A stretch of DNA of 64,000 nucleotides from Verrucomicrobiales bacterium (GCA_016793885.1 JAEUHE010000183.1:62001-126000); one strand, 5' to 3'; counted from the first letter of the stretch, positions 52,523 to 62,220 are shown. Numbers and translations: made by a program. Notes: generated from the sequence alone by a model not told the origin.

Positions 52523-54043
52523 ATGGACAAAAGATCAGACCACGATCTGCTGAACGAATTCGCAACGAATCGCTGCGAGGCGGCCTTCGGTGCCTTGGTC
52601 GATCGTCATATTGGCTTGGTCTACTCCGCGGCCCTTCGCCAGGTAAACGATGCGCACCTAGCTGAGGACGTAACTCAGGCAGTCTTTGTCCTGCTGGCCA
52701 GAAAGGCTGGCACCATCCCGAAGAGGTGCATCCTTTCCGGATGGCTCTATCGAACCGCACGGTTCATCGCATGCGACGTAATCAAAAGCGAAGCCCGGCG
52801 GAGAAAGCGCGAGAAGGAAGCCACACAAAGCAGTTCATTGCATTCGGAGCAGGAAGACCAATGGGAGCAGGCTGAACAACAGCTAGATCAAGCGTTGTCA
52901 CGACTGAGCGAAATCGAACGAGCGGCCATATTGTTGCGGTATTTCGAAGCGAAGAGTTTGAACGAAGTCGGGGAGGAGCTTGGCTGTAGTGAAGAAGCTG
53001 CTCGAAAACGCCTGGATCGCGCGATCGAAAAGCTTCGCCGCCATTTCGGAGGCCGAAACGCTCTGACGACAAGCGGTATGGAGCAACTTCTTTCCAGCGC
53101 TCCAGCCCATGACGATTTTCCCGTCGGTCTCACCATTCGAACCTCCACCGCGGCTTTGGCGGATGGGGTCGGGGCGGGGGTGAAAGTGCTCGCTCTGGTC
53201 GAGAGGTCACTGCGGTCCATGTTCCTCACCAAACTCAGGCACATGATAGCGGCCGCGGGTCTCCCGATCGCTCTGCTTTTAGCGATTCATCATTCAGGCC
53301 GCCGCAACATCCCCACAGGCTCCGAGATTATTGGATGGCACCTCGCGCAATCCGGATCCGAATCGCTGAGGAACGAACACAGAAACGAGGCAGCGGGCAC
53401 CTCATGCATGACCTGCCATCGTGGGGATCGCTCCGACCGAGAACCTACAGTCCGTCATATCTACGCGTCTGGAAGTTGGCAAAAACAACTTAGTGGACTA
53501 CAAGGCACTTTCCAACTTCGGCTCGCAGGACCCGACCGTGCGCTGGAATCGATCGAGATTGCCGGCCTTGGTAGCTTTGTTCGAGGACGAAACCGGGATG
53601 CGGCGTGGTCGATCGAGCCCGGCGGATCCGTTCATTGGCTCGCGCCCCTCCAGGCTGAGCAGTTCGAATGGGATACGGATTTCTTGATAGGGTACGAGAA
53701 CGTCAACCGGTCTACTTCGACCAACCAGGATCAAGGGAAAAAAGTCCAGCTCGTGAGCTTCGAGCAAATGAAAGCTTATCGGATTGGGGAGAATCAACAA
53801 GGGGTCGAAACGGCCAATTTCTTTGATTTAGAATCTAAATATCGTGTCGGTTCGGTTTGGGCTCCTTCCCAATGGAGCGTGTTCCAGACCAACATTTTTC
53901 AGCACTATCAACCTTACGACACCATCGCTTTTCCGAGCCGCATTCTCCGCCGCAGAGGCGAGTCAGAAGAGGTCCTGACCATCACGAATTTGATCATCAC
54001 GGACGTCCCCCTTAGAATTTTCAGGCCTCCCACGACACCGTAG
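52523..54043 (+). CDS. ECF sigma factor with transmembrane helix and CxxCH-containing C-terminal domain
   Basis: 506 residues from the ATG at 52523. Sigma region 2 spans about 10-85 (LVDRHIGLVYSAALRQVNDA, LAEDVTQAVFVLLARKAGTI, GWLYRTARFIACDVI) and region 4 about 115-175 (LSEIERAAILLRYFEAKSLN, EVGEELGCSEEAARKRLDRA). A hydrophobic helix at about 240-257 (HMIAAAGLPIALLLAIHH) precedes a C-terminal domain of 250 residues. That domain starts with a CMTCH motif (295-299), a c-type haem attachment signature. Extended ECF factors are common in Verrucomicrobia and Planctomycetes, where the tail acts as the sensor. The gene lies 100 bp upstream of ccsBA. Confidence 0.8.
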   Translation: MDKRSDHDLLNEFATNRCEAAFGALVDRHIGLVYSAALRQVNDAHLAEDVTQAVFVLLARKAGTIPKRCILSGWLYRTARFIACDVIKSEARRRKREKEATQSSSLHSEQEDQWEQAEQQLDQALSRLSEIERAAILLRYFEAKSLNEVGEELGCSEEAARKRLDRAIEKLRRHFGGRNALTTSGMEQLLSSAPAHDDFPVGLTIRTSTAALADGVGAGVKVLALVERSLRSMFLTKLRHMIAAAGLPIALLLAIHHSGRRNIPTGSEIIGWHLAQSGSESLRNEHRNEAAGTSCMTCHRGDRSDREPTVRHIYASGSWQKQLSGLQGTFQLRLAGPDRALESIEIAGLGSFVRGRNRDAAWSIEPGGSVHWLAPLQAEQFEWDTDFLIGYENVNRSTSTNQDQGKKVQLVSFEQMKAYRIGENQQGVETANFFDLESKYRVGSVWAPSQWSVFQTNIFQHYQPYDTIAFPSRILRRRGESEEVLTITNLIITDVPLRIFRPPTTP

Positions 54044-54143
54044 CTAGGCATCCAGGGTTTCCCACAGCGGCTGATCCGTTTCAGAAAGATGCGGAGGGAT
54101 CCCTCATGTCCGCGTACTCCAAATTTCGTTAACCGATTTACTC

Positions 54144-57100
54144 ATGAAAACCTGCATTCGTCTGATCACCTCTCTACGGCTCACGGTGGCATGCCTTATC
54201 GCCGCCATCATCCTTGTGTTTATCGGCACGCTCGCGCAGGTCGAATTGGGGCTCCACGCCACACAAGCCCGATACTTTCAGAGCGTCTTCGTCTATTGGA
54301 CTCCCGAGAGGACACAGTGGAGAATTCCTGTCTGGCCGGGCGGCTGGCTGCTGGGCGGCGTGCTGCTCGTGAATTTGATCGCTGCGCATCTTCAGCGATT
54401 CGAGTGGTCCTGGAGGAAATCCGGAATCGTTCTCATTCATTTCGGGCTCATCGTGCTGCTGATCGGGCAGTTCTTCACCGAGATCTTCCAAGTGGAAAGC
54501 TTCATGGTGATTGAGAATCAGGGACGAAAGAACTTCAGCGAAGACGCACGAAAGCACGAGCTTGCAATTGTAGACGTCACGGATCCCCTCCATAGCACGA
54601 CTGTAGCTATTCCAGAAACTTTCTTGTCCTCCAAAGGTGAGATCAAAGATCCGCAATTGCCCTTCACTCTTCGCGTGAAAGAGTTCTATCGGAATTCTAC
54701 GCCAGTCCTTTTCGATTCGCAGGCAAATGGAAAGAGGTTCGCTGCAAACCAGGGGTTTGGACAGAGGATGGGTCTGGAAGAGCGGGCTACCACCGCGAAA
54801 ATGAATGACGAAAACAAACCAGCGGCCTTGGTGGAAGTGATTGCAGCCAACCAGCCCTTGGGCGAGTGGTCGGTTTCTACTTGGCTGACTAAAAACGGCT
54901 ACAAGGACCGGCTACGCGACTTTCAGATCGAGCGAGGCATGCCCATGGACTCCTTGGCCGACCAACCGCAGCAATTCACCCACGCCGGCCGAACCTACAC
55001 GATCTCATTGCGCCCGGTGCGTTACTACAAATCCTATTCCATCGAACTCATTCAGTTCACTCATGCGCGTTACCAGGGCACGGATATCCCGAAAGACTAT
55101 TCCAGTCGCATTCACCTCCGAAACGAGCGAACGCAGGAAGAGCGTGAAGTGTTGATCTCCATGAACAACCCATTGCGCTACGGCGGCGAAACGTACTATC
55201 AAGCGGGGTTCCTGGAGAAAGATGCCGGAACCATCCTCCAGGTGGTACGGAACCCGGCTTGGCTGGCTCCCTATTCCTCCTGCATCGTGGTGGGTCTGGG
55301 ATTGTTGATCCACTTTTCTATACATTTTTTCAAGTTCCTGAAGGAATCGCCGAGCCGGCGAACGGCTCCGGTTAAAAGAGGAGACGTCCCAAGCTCTGTT
55401 CCGTCTCCTTTGGAGGATTCGAGTACTGCAGTGGGCGTAGGTGGAGTCTTAAGTCCGAAGCGGGGCATTCCATCAGAAACAAAGTTTTCGTGGCTTCTGG
55501 CAGCGGCGTTCGCGATGTGGATTCTTTTCAGCCTGCGGCCGACTAAGAATCTCACGGAGTTCAAACTGGACGAATTTGGACGCTTACCAATCCTGGCCAA
55601 TGGTCGCATCCAGCCCTTAGATTCATTCGCACGTAACACACTTCTCAGCATCCACGGAACCCAGACAGTCCGGCCTGCGACCCATGATCCGTCGCAAACA
55701 AGGGTTCTTTCCGCTCGCGAGTGGCTGCTGGAAGTGATGGCTGATGCGAAGAAGGCAGACAACCGTCGGATTTTTCGGATCGAGAGCCTGGACTTGCGCA
55801 ACCTGCTGGGTGCTCAGGAAGGCCGACTAGGGCAGCTTGCTTACACCGAGTTAGCTCCCAAACGTGATCAGATTCTTAAAGAGGCTCGCCAACTGCTCAA
55901 GATAGAGGAGGAGAAGGGGCGAGAACCGCAGCTTCGTAACGCCTACGAAAAAGATCTCATGCACCTGTATCAAGGGATGATCATCTATGATCGCCTCAAG
56001 AACGCCATTCAACCAGCCGACAGCCGGGACTTTCAGGGGGAGTTAAAGGTCTTTCGAGAGACAATTCCTCCCGCCCTCACCGCAGTGCAGGAACATCAGG
56101 CCGGAAATCTCGCGATCGCGACGAACGGGAGTATTGCCCTCCTAAGTCTGTTCATGAATCGGTATCAGAATATGACTCTCTGGGGCCTTCCCATGCTGGC
56201 GCCGCCACTGGAGGTTGATTCCAACCGGGAGGGATGGAGCAACATCGGCACAAACCTGCTGCTCGCAATGCGATCAGGCAGGTTTCATCCGGCGATCGAC
56301 TACTATGCCGCGATAGCCACATCCTGGCGTGCAGATAAGCCTGCCGATTTCAACAAGGCGGTCAGCGACTATCAAGGATGGCTGGTGCAGCGCGGTCTCG
56401 GTTCCGAGATGAGCAAGAGTAAGGCGGAGTTTCTCTTCAATCATCTAGAGCCCTTCTACAAAGCGACGCTCATGTATGTCGCCGCCCTGCTTCTCGGCGC
56501 GGCGTTCTGGTTGAACTTTTCCCCGTGGTTGCGCAAGTCGGCTTACAGCCTGGTGATACTCGCCTTTGCGCTACACACGATCGGCCTGATTTTTCGAATG
56601 TGGCTGGAAGGCCGTCCTCCGGTGACGAATCTCTACTCTTCGGCGGTGTTCGTCGGATGGGGTGCAGTGTTCCTGGGAATTATTCTGGAGCGTCTCTACC
56701 CTGAGGGCATCGGTCTGGTGACAGCGTCGTGCGTTGGTTTCATGACGCTGATCATTGCGCACAATCTTGCGGGCGGTGGTGACACGCTGGAGATGATGCG
56801 GGCGGTGCTGGACACGAACGTCTGGCTGGCCACCCACGTTGTGATCATCAATATCGGTTATGCCGCGACGTCCCTCGCCGGGTTCCTTGGAATCATTTAC
56901 ATCGCGCGCGGGATTTTCACTCGCTCGCTGAGCCAACCAAGGGCAAAAAGGCTCGCTCGTATGGTGTATGGCACGGTTTGCTTCGCGACACTGTTCACGT
57001 TTGTGGGCACTGTTCTTGGTGGCTTGTGGGCTGATCAATCCTGGGGACGCTTCTGGGGCTGGGATCCGAAAGAGAACGGCGCGTTACTGATCGTTCTCGC

Positions 57101-57407
57101 CAACGCCACGCTGCTGCACATGCGCTGGGGTGGAATGATTCGAGAACGTGGTATGATGTCCGCCGCCATCTTCGGCAATATCGTCACGGCGTGGTCTTGG
57201 TTCGGCACCAACATGCTCGGCGTGGGGCTCCATTCTTACGGATTCATGGACAAGGGCTTCCAGTGGTTGGTGTTGTTCGTCGCGTCACAAGGCGTGTTCA
57301 TGCTGCTGGCCCTGACGCCGCTCCGCCACTGGCGAAGCCTCCTATCGGAGTCCACCGATGCTGCCAAAACCGTTCCTCCTGATGAATCCGCCACAGGTGG
57401 CATTTGA
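54144..57407 (+). CDS. ccsBA: Fused cytochrome c synthase CcsBA (ResB-ResC)
   Basis: 1087 residues. The N-terminal half is ResB/CcsB-like: transmembrane helices at about 10-30 (LTVACLIAAIILVFIGTLAQ), 65-85 and 95-115 (VLIHFGLIVLLIGQFFT), a large periplasmic domain (MVIENQGRKNFSEDARKHEL, NPLRYGGETYYQAGF), and a helix near 375. The C-terminal half is CcsA, with helices from about 770 and the haem-binding WWD segment GLWADQSWGRFWGWDPKENG near 958-977. Conserved histidines lie in NVWLATHVVIINIGY and GVGLHSYGF. System II synthases carry haem across the membrane and attach it to CxxCH sites. It can serve the cytochrome-type genes in this window. Confidence 0.92.
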   Translation: MKTCIRLITSLRLTVACLIAAIILVFIGTLAQVELGLHATQARYFQSVFVYWTPERTQWRIPVWPGGWLLGGVLLVNLIAAHLQRFEWSWRKSGIVLIHFGLIVLLIGQFFTEIFQVESFMVIENQGRKNFSEDARKHELAIVDVTDPLHSTTVAIPETFLSSKGEIKDPQLPFTLRVKEFYRNSTPVLFDSQANGKRFAANQGFGQRMGLEERATTAKMNDENKPAALVEVIAANQPLGEWSVSTWLTKNGYKDRLRDFQIERGMPMDSLADQPQQFTHAGRTYTISLRPVRYYKSYSIELIQFTHARYQGTDIPKDYSSRIHLRNERTQEEREVLISMNNPLRYGGETYYQAGFLEKDAGTILQVVRNPAWLAPYSSCIVVGLGLLIHFSIHFFKFLKESPSRRTAPVKRGDVPSSVPSPLEDSSTAVGVGGVLSPKRGIPSETKFSWLLAAAFAMWILFSLRPTKNLTEFKLDEFGRLPILANGRIQPLDSFARNTLLSIHGTQTVRPATHDPSQTRVLSAREWLLEVMADAKKADNRRIFRIESLDLRNLLGAQEGRLGQLAYTELAPKRDQILKEARQLLKIEEEKGREPQLRNAYEKDLMHLYQGMIIYDRLKNAIQPADSRDFQGELKVFRETIPPALTAVQEHQAGNLAIATNGSIALLSLFMNRYQNMTLWGLPMLAPPLEVDSNREGWSNIGTNLLLAMRSGRFHPAIDYYAAIATSWRADKPADFNKAVSDYQGWLVQRGLGSEMSKSKAEFLFNHLEPFYKATLMYVAALLLGAAFWLNFSPWLRKSAYSLVILAFALHTIGLIFRMWLEGRPPVTNLYSSAVFVGWGAVFLGIILERLYPEGIGLVTASCVGFMTLIIAHNLAGGGDTLEMMRAVLDTNVWLATHVVIINIGYAATSLAGFLGIIYIARGIFTRSLSQPRAKRLARMVYGTVCFATLFTFVGTVLGGLWADQSWGRFWGWDPKENGALLIVLANATLLHMRWGGMIRERGMMSAAIFGNIVTAWSWFGTNMLGVGLHSYGFMDKGFQWLVLFVASQGVFMLLALTPLRHWRSLLSESTDAAKTVPPDESATGGI

Positions 57408-57506
57408 AGGGAGCAGCCAATCGCACATCGTTGATTGGGGAACGCGGAGCTCGCAGCGCTCGGGGATGGGCGGGGACCGCCCACGTACAGGTGGGGTCGG
57501 TCCCTC

Positions 57507-58805
57507 TCAGCCAAAACGGCGCTTGAGGCGGGCGACGTCGTAGGCGCAGCGCTGCACCGACGTCATGGATGCGAAATCAGGGGCGCCGCTCGCTAACACA
57601 GGCCACGCCGGAGCAGCGGCGGTAACCGCTGTGGCGGCTTCAGGCTTCGAGGCGGGCTGAGAGGAAACAGCGGGCGAAGCTGGCTTGGCGGCCAGCGGAT
57701 TGTTCTGGATCAGAACACTCCCACGATTCCCACCACTGCCGTAGCTCATGGCCTGATCGGTGAGTTCCAAATCCTTCTCCAGCGCGAGCCGCGGCTTGAT
57801 GCCCTTGCCCTGCAGAACGCCATGATACGCGCGCACTGCCTCCTCGGGACTCACTCGTCCGTCGGTAATCAGTCGCAGCATTTCAATAAACGCCAACTGA
57901 TGCTCCGCGTTGTTGATCTTGCGACCGAACAACGCGACCCGCGCGCCATACTTCTGCGCGTCGTGGATCAGCTTGAAGGCATCGTAAGTGGTCCCAGCGC
58001 TTCCGCCCAAAATGCCGACCACTAAATTCGGATCATACTGCGCCAGCTCCTCCATCAGCCGAGGACCGTGGTAGACGATTTTGAGGAACTGCGGCCGCCC
58101 CGCCTCGGTAACCCCGGCGAGAATGCGCAGAATGTTATCGTTGATGAACTCGCCCAGCTTTTCGGGAGCGATCTGGCTATTGACGTTCGGATCAAAGACC
58201 TCCAGAAAATACCGGAACTTCTTCCGTTCCGCCTCTTCACGAAACGCTTTAAACGCCTCGAGAGTGGCGCGATCCTGCTCGAGCTCGTTCACAAAAGTGA
58301 CCGAGTAGAGACCAAGATTCGCACCCGGAAACTCCTCGTTCTCGCGATCGCATTCCACCTGACCGCATTGGATATGGTCGATCGTCGCGCTGCGAAACGG
58401 CTGCGCCGGCTGCTTGATGTAGCTGCCATGACGAACGGCCCAGACATCCGTCGTGTCGTTAGCGCGCGCGGCCGGAGTCACCGGAGAATTGCCGAACAAC
58501 CCTTCCTTGATGGCCAGCTGTTCCGTCACCGAGGCGGACATCAGCATAATATCCACTAACTTCTGGCTGACCACCTCGCGGATAATATCCAAAAACTCAA
58601 CCAGGTTTCGGTGCCCAAATTCATCCCGAGTCCAAACTTCGGGCGAGAATTGAGCCGGACGAGCACCCGCGGAGGAGAGGTAGCCACGCGGCCCTGGAGC
58701 GCGCACGCCGAACGCCATATCGGCGTCCTTCGCATCTGCGATGATGAAGGAGCGAGAGCGCGGATTCCCGCGAATCTCAGCCAACTTGGAGTCCAGGGAT
58801 TTCAT
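57507..58805 (-). CDS. BMC-associated TIM-barrel aldolase-like protein with C-terminal encapsulation peptide
   Basis: 432 residues from the ATG at 58805 (MKSLDSKLAEIRGNPRSRSF). Residues 1-350 read as a TIM barrel resembling class I/LacD-type aldolases (KLVDIMLMSASVTEQLAIKE, KKFRYFLEVFDPNVNSQIAP, FLKIVYHGPRLMEELAQYDP, LVVGILGGSAGTTYDAFKLI). The catalytic lysine is not assigned with confidence (candidate FLKIVYHG). After an Ala/Pro/Ser linker (about 365-405), the tail DFASMTSVQRCAYDVARLKR forms an amphipathic helix typical of encapsulation peptides. It is the last gene of the BMC operon. The reaction is unproven; deoxy-sugar phosphate cleavage or isomerisation is possible. Confidence 0.65.
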   Translation of the reverse strand: MKSLDSKLAEIRGNPRSRSFIIADAKDADMAFGVRAPGPRGYLSSAGARPAQFSPEVWTRDEFGHRNLVEFLDIIREVVSQKLVDIMLMSASVTEQLAIKEGLFGNSPVTPAARANDTTDVWAVRHGSYIKQPAQPFRSATIDHIQCGQVECDRENEEFPGANLGLYSVTFVNELEQDRATLEAFKAFREEAERKKFRYFLEVFDPNVNSQIAPEKLGEFINDNILRILAGVTEAGRPQFLKIVYHGPRLMEELAQYDPNLVVGILGGSAGTTYDAFKLIHDAQKYGARVALFGRKINNAEHQLAFIEMLRLITDGRVSPEEAVRAYHGVLQGKGIKPRLALEKDLELTDQAMSYGSGGNRGSVLIQNNPLAAKPASPAVSSQPASKPEAATAVTAAAPAWPVLASGAPDFASMTSVQRCAYDVARLKRRFG

Positions 58806-58840
58806 GTGAGAGAGTTCGCCTGAGCGACAGGACCCGATTT

Positions 58841-58958
58841 CAAATTGTTCATTGCACATTGCTCATTTTTCATTGGGGAAAAGCGAAAACAGCGCCCGCT
58901 GCGCTCGGGGAATCATCCCAAATGTGCAATGTGAAATGAACAATGAACAATGTGCAAT
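58841..58958. repeat. A/T-rich inverted repeats of the CAATGTGCAAT type
   Basis: Between the two aldolase genes, AATTGTTCATTGCACATTG (58843-58861) pairs with the CAATGAACAATGTGCAAT sequence at 58941-58958 and with AATGTGCAATGTGAAATG at 58921. This looks like a dispersed intergenic repeat and may form mRNA hairpins between the genes. Confidence 0.55.
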
Positions 58959-58974
58959 CCGGGTTCAGTGGAGC

Positions 58975-60072
58975 CTAGGAGCGTCCGCCGCCCAGAATCT
59001 GGTCGGTGATCGCCTTGACCAACGCTTCCGCTTGAGGATCCAAAGCGCCGGAGGTTTCCGACTTCGCCGGAACGGCGCAGGTGATGCCCGGGCGCCACTC
59101 GGCATTGTCGCACAGCTCACATTCCTTCAAGCCCAGACGGGGGTCGGGAATTCCCAGGCTCTGTTTGATCTTCAGTAGATCCTGGAGTTGCTTCGGGGTC
59201 ATGGTCTGCGGCGGCTTGCCCAACTGGGCCGCGACCAGGATGGTGCGGCAATAAGCCTCCAAGATCTCCATCTTGAAGTAGGCATCCTCCACGGTCAGAT
59301 GGCTCCAGGATACGACACCATGATTGGCCATCAGGATGGTGTTGTGCTTGTCCACCAGATCCGCGACGAGCTGCCCCATCTCGGGGGTTCCCGGCGTGCG
59401 ATACGGAGCAATCGCCACCGAGGAGAACACCTCATACTCGGGAATCATGCAGGTCGGAGGTTCGATGCCGGCAACAGCAAACCCAGTGCTGTAAGGCGGA
59501 TGACAATGAACCGTGGCAGCTGCCCGAGGCTGACGCTTCATGATCTGCAAGTGCATCAGAATTTCGCTGGTGCGCTTCTTCACCCCGGCGAGCTGATTGC
59601 CTTCGAAATCCACCAGGCACATGTCGGCCGGCTGCATGAACCCCTTGCTGACCAGAGTCGGGGTGCACAGCGCGATGTCCTCGCCCACCCGAATGGCGAT
59701 GTTGCCACCGTTCCCATCGACATAGGCCCGGCCCCACAGACGGCGGCCGATATCACAAATCTGCTCCTTCAGATTGTGCATGTAAGGAGAGTTGAAGAAC
59801 GCTTCCAACTCAGCCTTGGAGCTCTTGGAGCTCAACGGCTTCGCCGGAGCCGCCGTCGCCGTCGCCGTCGCGGGCGCAGCCGGGGAGGACGACCCGCCAG
59901 TGGACCGCCGACCCGAGCTGAGCTCGCGGAGGATGTCCTTGGCCGACGGGGTCAGAATGGCATCAGACGGCAGGCTTTTGGGATCACCACCTTTGGCGAT
60001 CAGCTCTTCGATATCCTTCGCAGTAATGACAGCGGGCATAAATTCAGTGCGGTTATTCGTCGCTTCAGTCAC
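58975..60072 (-). CDS. Class II aldolase (fuculose/rhamnulose-1-phosphate type) with N-terminal encapsulation peptide
   Basis: 365 residues from a GTG at 60072; an ATG at 60039 (MPAVITAKDIEELIAKGGDP) is an equally likely start. That N-terminal helix followed by a Ser/Ala/Pro/Thr linker (about 55-85) looks like an encapsulation peptide. The aldolase/adducin domain follows: IGRRLWGRAYVDGNGGNIAI, PADMCLVDFEGNQ, zinc ligands ATVHCHPPYSTGF and MANHGVVSWSHLTVEDAYFK, and catalytic Glu candidate in IPEYEVFS. In PVM-type BMCs this enzyme splits L-fuculose-1-phosphate and L-rhamnulose-1-phosphate into dihydroxyacetone phosphate and lactaldehyde. Confidence 0.85.
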   Translation of the reverse strand: MTEATNNRTEFMPAVITAKDIEELIAKGGDPKSLPSDAILTPSAKDILRELSSGRRSTGGSSSPAAPATATATAAPAKPLSSKSSKAELEAFFNSPYMHNLKEQICDIGRRLWGRAYVDGNGGNIAIRVGEDIALCTPTLVSKGFMQPADMCLVDFEGNQLAGVKKRTSEILMHLQIMKRQPRAAATVHCHPPYSTGFAVAGIEPPTCMIPEYEVFSSVAIAPYRTPGTPEMGQLVADLVDKHNTILMANHGVVSWSHLTVEDAYFKMEILEAYCRTILVAAQLGKPPQTMTPKQLQDLLKIKQSLGIPDPRLGLKECELCDNAEWRPGITCAVPAKSETSGALDPQAEALVKAITDQILGGGRS

Positions 60073-60092
60073 TCATCGCAACCCCACGAGGG

Positions 60093-60395
60093 TCACGACT
60101 TCGGGTTATAAAAAATGGTGTCTACCAGAGCCACATTGATGGCATCGATCGGCGGCGCCTGATCGAAAGGCTGAGCCGCCTCGCGCCCTTCCACAAAACC
60201 GATGGTGTCACCCACCCCGCCGCCGAGGTTGTCATACACCACCAGGCTGGGCTCTTTGCTCACCCCGCCAATCGGAGTGGGGCCTTGCTGAAAATGTTCT
60301 CGGCTGAACGGGCTCACGACCAACCAGCGCGCTCCCGTCAACTCGGGAACCACCACGCTCAACGTCACCCGTCCAATCACGCTTCCCAGCCTCAT
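60093..60395 (-). CDS. BMC-P pentameric vertex protein (EutN/CcmL family), copy 1
   Basis: 100 residues from the ATG at 60395 (MRLGSVIGRVTLSVVVPELT). The EutN/CcmL fold is shown by GARWLVVSPF, SLVVYDNLGGGVGDTIGFVE and the C-terminal INVALVDTIFYNPKS. BMC-P pentamers cap the vertices of the protein shell. The ATG lies within the end of the previous gene (4-bp ATGA overlap), so the two BMC-P genes are translationally coupled. Confidence 0.9.
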   Translation of the reverse strand: MRLGSVIGRVTLSVVVPELTGARWLVVSPFSREHFQQGPTPIGGVSKEPSLVVYDNLGGGVGDTIGFVEGREAAQPFDQAPPIDAINVALVDTIFYNPKS

Positions 60396-60688
60396 TCCAA
60401 CGAGTCCTCCAGAGCTGTGGTGCCCGGCGACACTTCGTCGACCACGCCCACGATAATCCATCGGACCGGACTCTTCGGATCGCCGACCGCCAACCGAGCG
60501 GCCGAGCCATCGCTCGAAATAATCACACGTTGATGCATGCCGGCACCGAGGGAGTCGATCGCCACCTGAGGCACACCCTCGGGCGCGCCCTGTTGCGAGA
60601 TCGGCTGGCAGATCACCAGTCGCCAACCCTCGAAGCTCGGGTGCTTTCGGGTGGCGGTCAGGCTGCCTTCGACGCGCGCAAGATACAT
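60392..60688 (-). CDS. BMC-P pentameric vertex protein (EutN/CcmL family), copy 2
   Basis: 98 residues (MYLARVEGSLTATRKHPSFE). It has the characteristic EutN pattern: GWRLVICQPI, QVAIDSLGAGMHQRVIISSD, GSAARLAVGD and the IIVGVVDEV end. Different BMC-P paralogues in one shell are typical of PVM-type BMCs, which usually have three. Confidence 0.92.
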   Translation of the reverse strand: MYLARVEGSLTATRKHPSFEGWRLVICQPISQQGAPEGVPQVAIDSLGAGMHQRVIISSDGSAARLAVGDPKSPVRWIIVGVVDEVSPGTTALEDSLE

Positions 60689-60717
60689 GTCAGTTCAAGT
60701 CGGCTCCGATCCAACGG

Positions 60718-62220
60718 TCAATAGATCCGCAGATTATCCACCATGACACAGCGGCGCACCCGGGTGAACGTCTTCGGGTTGGTGACACCTTCGCCTGTCG
60801 GGGTTGCAATCGAGTAGCTCAAGTAGCCTTCGCCACCCAGCCCCAGACCCGCCATACACGGCCCGTTCTTCACAAAGATCGTGGTGTCGAGCGCCCGAGC
60901 CATCGCGGTCATGTGCTCGACGTCGTGCGAGTGGATGATCGCCGTGTGCTTGTAATTGTGCTCGGCCAGCTTGGAAGCAACGATGCCTTCCTCGATGTCC
61001 CGGACGCGGACCACGGGGATGAAGGGCATCATCTGCTCCTCTTTGACGAACGGATGATTCGCATCGGTTTCAGCAAACAGCAGCTGCGTGTTGGCCGGCA
61101 CCGTGACTCCCGCGAACTTGGCGAGAACGGCAACATCTTTACCAATCAGATCCTTGTTGACCACAGGCTCAGCGCATCCGCCGCCGTGGCCTTCCTTGAA
61201 GGTAAACGCCGCCTTCGTCAGAGCCTCGAGCTGGCTCGCGTTGAGCTTCACCGCTCCAGCGGTGCTCATGGCATCCATGAACTTGGTGAAGGTGTCACCT
61301 ACAACAAACACTTCCTTCTCGCCAATGCAGAGCAGGTTGTTGTCGTAACTGGCGCCTTTGATCACCGACTCGGCGGCGCGCTTCATGCAAGCGCTGCCAT
61401 CCACCAGCACCGGCGGGTTGCCCGGACCGGCACAGATGGCCCGCTTGCCGGTCTGCATGGCAGCCTTCACGACGCCGGGTCCGCCCGTGACCAACAGCAG
61501 TCGGACCTGGTCGTTGGCACAAAGGGCTTTGAAGGAGTCGAAGGTGGGCTGCTCGATAATGCAGGCGATGTTCTCAATCCCGGTCTCGCGATAGATCGCC
61601 TCATTATAAGCGCGAACCGCCATAGCGGCGCAACGCGCGGCCGTGGGATGGGCGTTGAACACGACCGAGTTTCCCGCGGCCACAATGTTCACGATATTGC
61701 CGCTCAGCGTCGGAATCGAATGGGTCGACGGGGTCACCGCGCCAACGACACCAAAGGGAGTGTATTCTTCATGGGTGATGCCATGGTCGCCGCTGAGCGC
61801 GTCGGGACGGATCCACTCCACCCCCGGGACCAGCTTGATGATCTGCAGCTTCTCGATTTTGTGATCCAGGCGGCCGATCTTGGTCTCCTCCAGCTCGATG
61901 CGACCCCAGTCCTGCGCGTTGGCCTCGGCGAGGCGCTTGACGATGTCGACGATCTTGCGGCGGGCTTCCATCCCTTTCTTTTGCAGCTGGAGGAAGGCCT
62001 CTTGCGCCGCCAGGCAGGCCTCGCCGGCGTCCTGGAAAACGCCGAACTTGCCGCGAAAGCCTGATGCGGCCGACGTCGCCGTCTTGCCGCCGCAGCCACA
62101 CGCGTGATCGGAGCCCTTGGCCGCGGGAGCGGGGGCGGCGACGGTAGCGCCAGAGGTTCCCAAGCGGCTGAGCACCTCAGCCACCACATCACGGATCAGA
62201 GTCTCATTAATCGCAGCCAT
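60718..62220 (-). CDS. CoA-acylating aldehyde dehydrogenase (PduP/EutE-like) with N-terminal encapsulation peptide
   Basis: 500 residues. The N-terminal 18 residues (MAAINETLIRDVVAEVLSRL) form an amphipathic helix followed by an Ala/Pro linker, the standard encapsulation peptide. A short CGCGG-type cysteine cluster (ACGCGGKTA) lies near 40. The catalytic domain has TPSTHSIPTLSGNIVNIVAA, KRAICAGPGNPPVLVDGSAC, catalytic Cys in YDNNLLCIGEKEVF near 298, and FKEGHGGGCAEPVVNK. It converts lactaldehyde or propionaldehyde plus CoA and NAD+ into acyl-CoA inside the shell. In this operon the substrate is probably lactaldehyde (inference). Confidence 0.92.
   Translation of the reverse strand: MAAINETLIRDVVAEVLSRLGTSGATVAAPAPAAKGSDHACGCGGKTATSAASGFRGKFGVFQDAGEACLAAQEAFLQLQKKGMEARRKIVDIVKRLAEANAQDWGRIELEETKIGRLDHKIEKLQIIKLVPGVEWIRPDALSGDHGITHEEYTPFGVVGAVTPSTHSIPTLSGNIVNIVAAGNSVVFNAHPTAARCAAMAVRAYNEAIYRETGIENIACIIEQPTFDSFKALCANDQVRLLLVTGGPGVVKAAMQTGKRAICAGPGNPPVLVDGSACMKRAAESVIKGASYDNNLLCIGEKEVFVVGDTFTKFMDAMSTAGAVKLNASQLEALTKAAFTFKEGHGGGCAEPVVNKDLIGKDVAVLAKFAGVTVPANTQLLFAETDANHPFVKEEQMMPFIPVVRVRDIEEGIVASKLAEHNYKHTAIIHSHDVEHMTAMARALDTTIFVKNGPCMAGLGLGGEGYLSYSIATPTGEGVTNPKTFTRVRRCVMVDNLRIY

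Noticed and set aside
60913-62064. 383-residue rightward frame in the BMC region
   Set aside because: It is the exact antisense of the well-supported aldehyde dehydrogenase gene and shows no protein-like motif.
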